Assembly: GCF_009905375.1 (NCBI RefSeq)
Contig: NC_133655.1
Location: 38,893,437 to 38,957,436 of the forward strand
DNA from: Apium graveolens
Lineage: Eukaryota; Streptophyta; Magnoliopsida; Apiales; Apiaceae
DNA: 64,000 nt
Reading direction: 5' to 3'
Below, piece after piece: positions 60,367-64,000 of the stretch. Under the pieces are notes generated by a model. That model did no database searches. It was not told where the DNA came from and saw only the letters and a program-made list of their open reading frames with translations. The translations under genes were made by a program, and so were the position numbers. How positions within the stretch are numbered: position 1 is the first letter of the stretch; every line of letters starts with the position of its first letter.

Positions 60367-63300
60367 TGTAATAACCCCAATTTTTGGAAAAATTTTGAAA
60401 CCCTTATGAATAGTGTTTTTGCTGAATGAGAAAACTTTTCATGCCACACTATGTAGGGGTTCTGTTATTGATCTTCTGGGATATTATTAGTACTCTATGT
60501 GGTATATAAGTGTATGTAAAGATCGTCAGAATCCAATTTCCGAACACTTGGATTTTTCCCGGAAATCCACTAGATACGGAAAGGATTGAGTATAAGGTAA
60601 CAGGATAAAACGGATTTAAATTAAAGGATTATAATAGAGGATCATAAAAAGGAATATAATGTATTGAGAAAGGTTAAGGGAACCTAAGTAATAAGATCCT
60701 GGGTATGATCCTTCAAATGATAAACGAGAACGAAAGTAAAGCGAACCGTATAACAGATCAGTGGTCATTAGGCAAACAATTAGGAAGTTAATCAAAGGGA
60801 TTAGTGGGGATGATGTCATCCAACCAATAGAAAGAGGACAAGGAGGGGAGGATGACATCATGAGGATGACACAAGCATGACATGGGAAGGAAGGAGGTGT
60901 GGTGGCTTTTTAACCACACAAATTCAAGGGCAACAAGGTAATTAACTAAATCAAACACAAAAACAAGCCAACCAAGCCAAGCAAAATCATTTTCATCAAA
61001 ATCAAAAAGAACCAAGGCTTGTTCTTGAAGAGCTCTCGGCTTTTTACTATTCAAAAGAGCAAGATATTCAAAATCAAAGATCCAAGCTTCCTAAATTGGT
61101 GAGTTAATTCCCTAATCATCTTCATGCTTAGTTAGGGCTATATCATGAGTTTAAGCCATCAATTCCTTCTCCATCTTCTTCATTTAATCAAAGAAGAAGA
61201 CTATGAATAGTGTTTTCAAGTTTTAAACTTGAAGTTTTTCTTGTTTTCCTTGAAGATCCAAGCATTCCTAAGACTTCTCAAAGCTTCTTAAGGCTTCCTA
61301 GCTCCTCCCACCACTTCAAGGAAGGTATATCATCTCCAAACCCTAGATTCCTATGTATTATAAGATGATTTTGATTAGTAGGATGATATTGTAGCTTGAT
61401 ATTGGTGATTTAGAGTTTGGGATTGAATTGGTATTGAAATAGAATGGTAAATGTTGTTGTTTTGTTTAAAAGAACTTAAGTATGGTTAAAGGTAAGCTTA
61501 GGCATAAGTATGAATGTTAAAATTGAATTGGTTGGGGTTGTTATGATGTGATAAGGATGGATGTTGGTTGTATGTTGGATTTGAGGTTGAATTTGGGTTG
61601 GTTTTGAATGGTTTAAAATTGGGAAATCGCGTAAACATAGCCGTCATAACGTCCGATTTTCTTTAGACTGTTTTGTGCATAGCATTAGGACCCGAGAACC
61701 CCCTTCTAGATTATGACCATTGCCATGTCTAGATAGCTCATGTTACGAGCTTCGTTTTGATATGTAGTTCGTTCGATTCCGATGCACGGTTTAGGAGAAA
61801 CGACCGTTTCAAGTAACGGCGTTTCGCGAACGAAACTTTTCCCCTCGCCTTACTTTGAAACATAGGTTAAAGACCAAAAAGGGTTAATTAATGTATGAAA
61901 CATTTATGGTAAGTGTGTTAGGCAGTTGGTAAGACACTCGCGAAGGAATTGCCTTAAAACTCGTAAAGGTTAAATTATTAAAAATGCTGGAGCCGAGGGT
62001 ACTCGAGTGACTTAAGAGAATCAGTAAGCGCAAAACAAGCGTTAGAGTCTAAGTTAGTTAAAGTATAGATTTACAAGTGACTTGGGTTTAATTCCAACTT
62101 ACTTGTTGTTTATAGGTTACCAGACTCGTCCCGAGCCATTCGTAACCCCCAGTCGCTCAGGCAAGTTTTCTACCCGTTATACTGTTGTTGTGATGTAAAT
62201 ATATGTATATGCATTATCTTGTGATAAGTGCATGATTGTTATTAGAAAATTTTACGATATATTGGAGCATGCTGATATGGTATATATGCATGTCTGTTTC
62301 GTAATCTTGATATATATCTGTTGATTCAATTGATTCAGTTGATAATACCTATGCTAGAGGATAGCGGTAATTTGCATATACCCTTAGTATAGGGACCCAA
62401 AGGTTAAAATATTTTCTAAAACCGGGAGTCGAGGATCCCGAGTAGGTTTTGTATATATGGATATAAATATATATATATATATACTTATATATATATATAT
62501 GGTCATAGTTTTCAAAACTATTAATCGAATAAGGTTTATTCGATAACTTTAGCTTTATTTTATTATTGAATATTATTTCGAATATTATTCGAAGGCGTAT
62601 GACTCATTTATATTAAATGAAAATTATTTTGAATATTCATTCGAGGACTTATGACTCCTTTTATTTTATTAAATGAATATTATTTTGAATATTCATTCGA
62701 GGACTTATGACTCCTTTTATTTTATTATCTGAATATTATTTGAATATTCATTCAAGGGCTTATGACTCAGTTGATATTATTTAATGAATATTATTTGAAT
62801 ATTCATTTGAGGATCTATGACTCCGATTATTTGCTGAGATATATTCTTTATTTTATTAAAGAATAAGGTGTCAATAATCAAACTTATTTTCGATTATTCA
62901 AATAAAGATAGTACTTTCATATAAGTATATCTTTGGTTATTTGATATCCATTTCAAGTATAAGTTTTAATACTTCTACTTCAATTATTTTTATAAAGATT
63001 ATTCTTTATGGGAATATTATTTAAATAATAATATTCAGTCATTTTCTAAATATTCTGGGGACTGATTTACTTCATTAAATCAGCTTTACTCCAAACACTC
63101 TATAAAATGTTTTGCGAGTCTTCAAAATGATTTTTAAAAGTTAGAGCGGATCCCAAAACTCATTTTTATATTTAAGATCCTCCTTTCGAAGGGGATTTAA
63201 ATACTCGCTCAAAACCTGAGGGATCCGGCTCTGTGGTGTGTTTTATATTCGCAACAAGGTTGCTGTTTTGATAAATGAATTGATTACTTACCCAACACTC

Positions 63301-64000
63301 GGGAAGTAAAATTCTTGGAACAAGTTAATCCATTAACAGGCATCGCCTGGGAAATATCGGTGAGTTCTCCTTTCCAAATAGATACGACTTATTGGTGGAG
63401 CCGTATCAACAAGTTTCTACTTGGGGAAAGTGGGGACGAGCTTTACGTTTCAGAGTCATGGATTTCATCTGAACTAGGAGTGGCGTAAGTGGCCGAGTAG
63501 CGCCGGCCCAGCCTTATTATATTGGCCCAAATGGCCTGGAAGTTCCGCTAAGGCGGTCCATTCCTTAGGAGTTCAGTGTTCGGTTGACAAGTAAATCCGA
63601 CAGGTTCTCCTCTACATGTAGAAAATGGCGGGGTTGTACTACTACGACTGATCATCGTAAGTGGTCTTTCTGGCGCAGCAAACTCTTGTAATGAGTTCAT
63701 CATCCAATTGGATAATTTCTGCAACACTACCCAGAGCACTTCGATAGAAAGGCTACGGTTGGGCGATTGTTGGGTGTTGGCAGGGTCAAGTTTTCAAAAT
63801 GATGTTTACATCAAATGAAGTATCTCGTAACTTCATTTTATTTTGATAATATTTTAAAGATTTAATCTAATCAAATCTTGTCTTATAGTCTCATCTATGT
63901 GATGAACTTTTGAAATTAATTATAACTTGAACGGTGGTAGTTCAAGTAGTATTTGGAAAAGATATAAGTATATTGGAGTATTTGGTAACTTCATCTTTTA
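60367..64000 (+). repeat. Gypsy C 3' LTR (truncated by window end)
   Basis: Collinear with 50759-54392 with about 30 differences, several of them C/T or G/A. The 55-bp minisatellite recurs at about 62555-62824 with the same number of units. Confidence 0.95.

Larger units (their letters stand above)
50759..64000 (+). mobile_element. Gypsy C: Ty3/gypsy element with decayed interior (3' end outside window)
   Basis: Comprises a 4402-bp 5' LTR, a 5206-bp interior and the first 3634 bp of the 3' LTR. The LTRs differ at only about 30 positions in the shared 3.6 kb by eye (near 1%). The interior, in contrast, has no long plus-strand ORF: gag, protease and most of RT are missing, and RNase H and integrase survive as stop-ridden fragments. 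PBS and PPT are intact. The pattern is that of a non-autonomous family copied in trans. It inserted into Gypsy A RT. Confidence 0.93.

Overview
This window is a plant nuclear repeat block, most likely from a large-genome eudicot. It is AT-rich, has no operons, and carries full-length and nested LTR retrotransposons primed by initiator tRNA-Met (PBS TGGTATCAGAGC). Pieces of ordinary host genes survive only between insertions. I see no intact host gene, tRNA, rRNA or CRISPR. Almost every coding region carries stop codons or frameshifts, so the proteins below are annotated as broken genes.

Layout. 1-2438 is the 3' part of a Ty3/gypsy LTR. 2439-5388 is host-like DNA with two decayed exons resembling the TPR protein CTR9 (minus strand) and a CACTA-type transposon end. 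5389-26576 is Copia A, a Sirevirus-type Ty1/copia element on the plus strand (gag, pol, then a long third ORF). Its ORF3 is split by Copia D (13833-21882, minus strand), a copia element that has lost its RT/RNase H core. 26577-27156 resumes host-like DNA with two coding-like exons. 27157-28833 is an LTR fragment related to Gypsy C. 28834-30623 is unclassified. 30624-30949 is the end of another Sirevirus-type LTR, cut by Gypsy A.

The right half is one nest. Gypsy A (minus strand, chromodomain-type Ty3/gypsy; 3' LTR 30950-35015) has its pol broken twice: by Copia B (36963-49946, minus-strand Sirevirus with ORF3) at the RT/RNase H junction, and by Gypsy C (50759 to beyond the window, plus strand) in RT. 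Target-site duplications with one mismatch flank A, B and D. LTR divergence judged by eye (C about 1%, B about 2.5%, D about 3%, A about 3.5%) agrees with the nesting.

The most interesting signals are non-coding. (1) The leader of Copia D holds four consecutive hairpins with different stems but the same apical loop (CGGCTGTRGCACG). (2) Copia A carries the 8-mer ATCCGTCG about 22 times, in both orientations, in LTRs, spacers and coding linkers, and it is read in different frames, so conservation is at DNA/RNA level. (3) Copia B has its own unrelated palindrome family (GGTATGACAATC) in the same relative places, with paired arm changes. (4) Gypsy C has near-identical LTRs around a thoroughly decayed pol, implying it was mobilised in trans.
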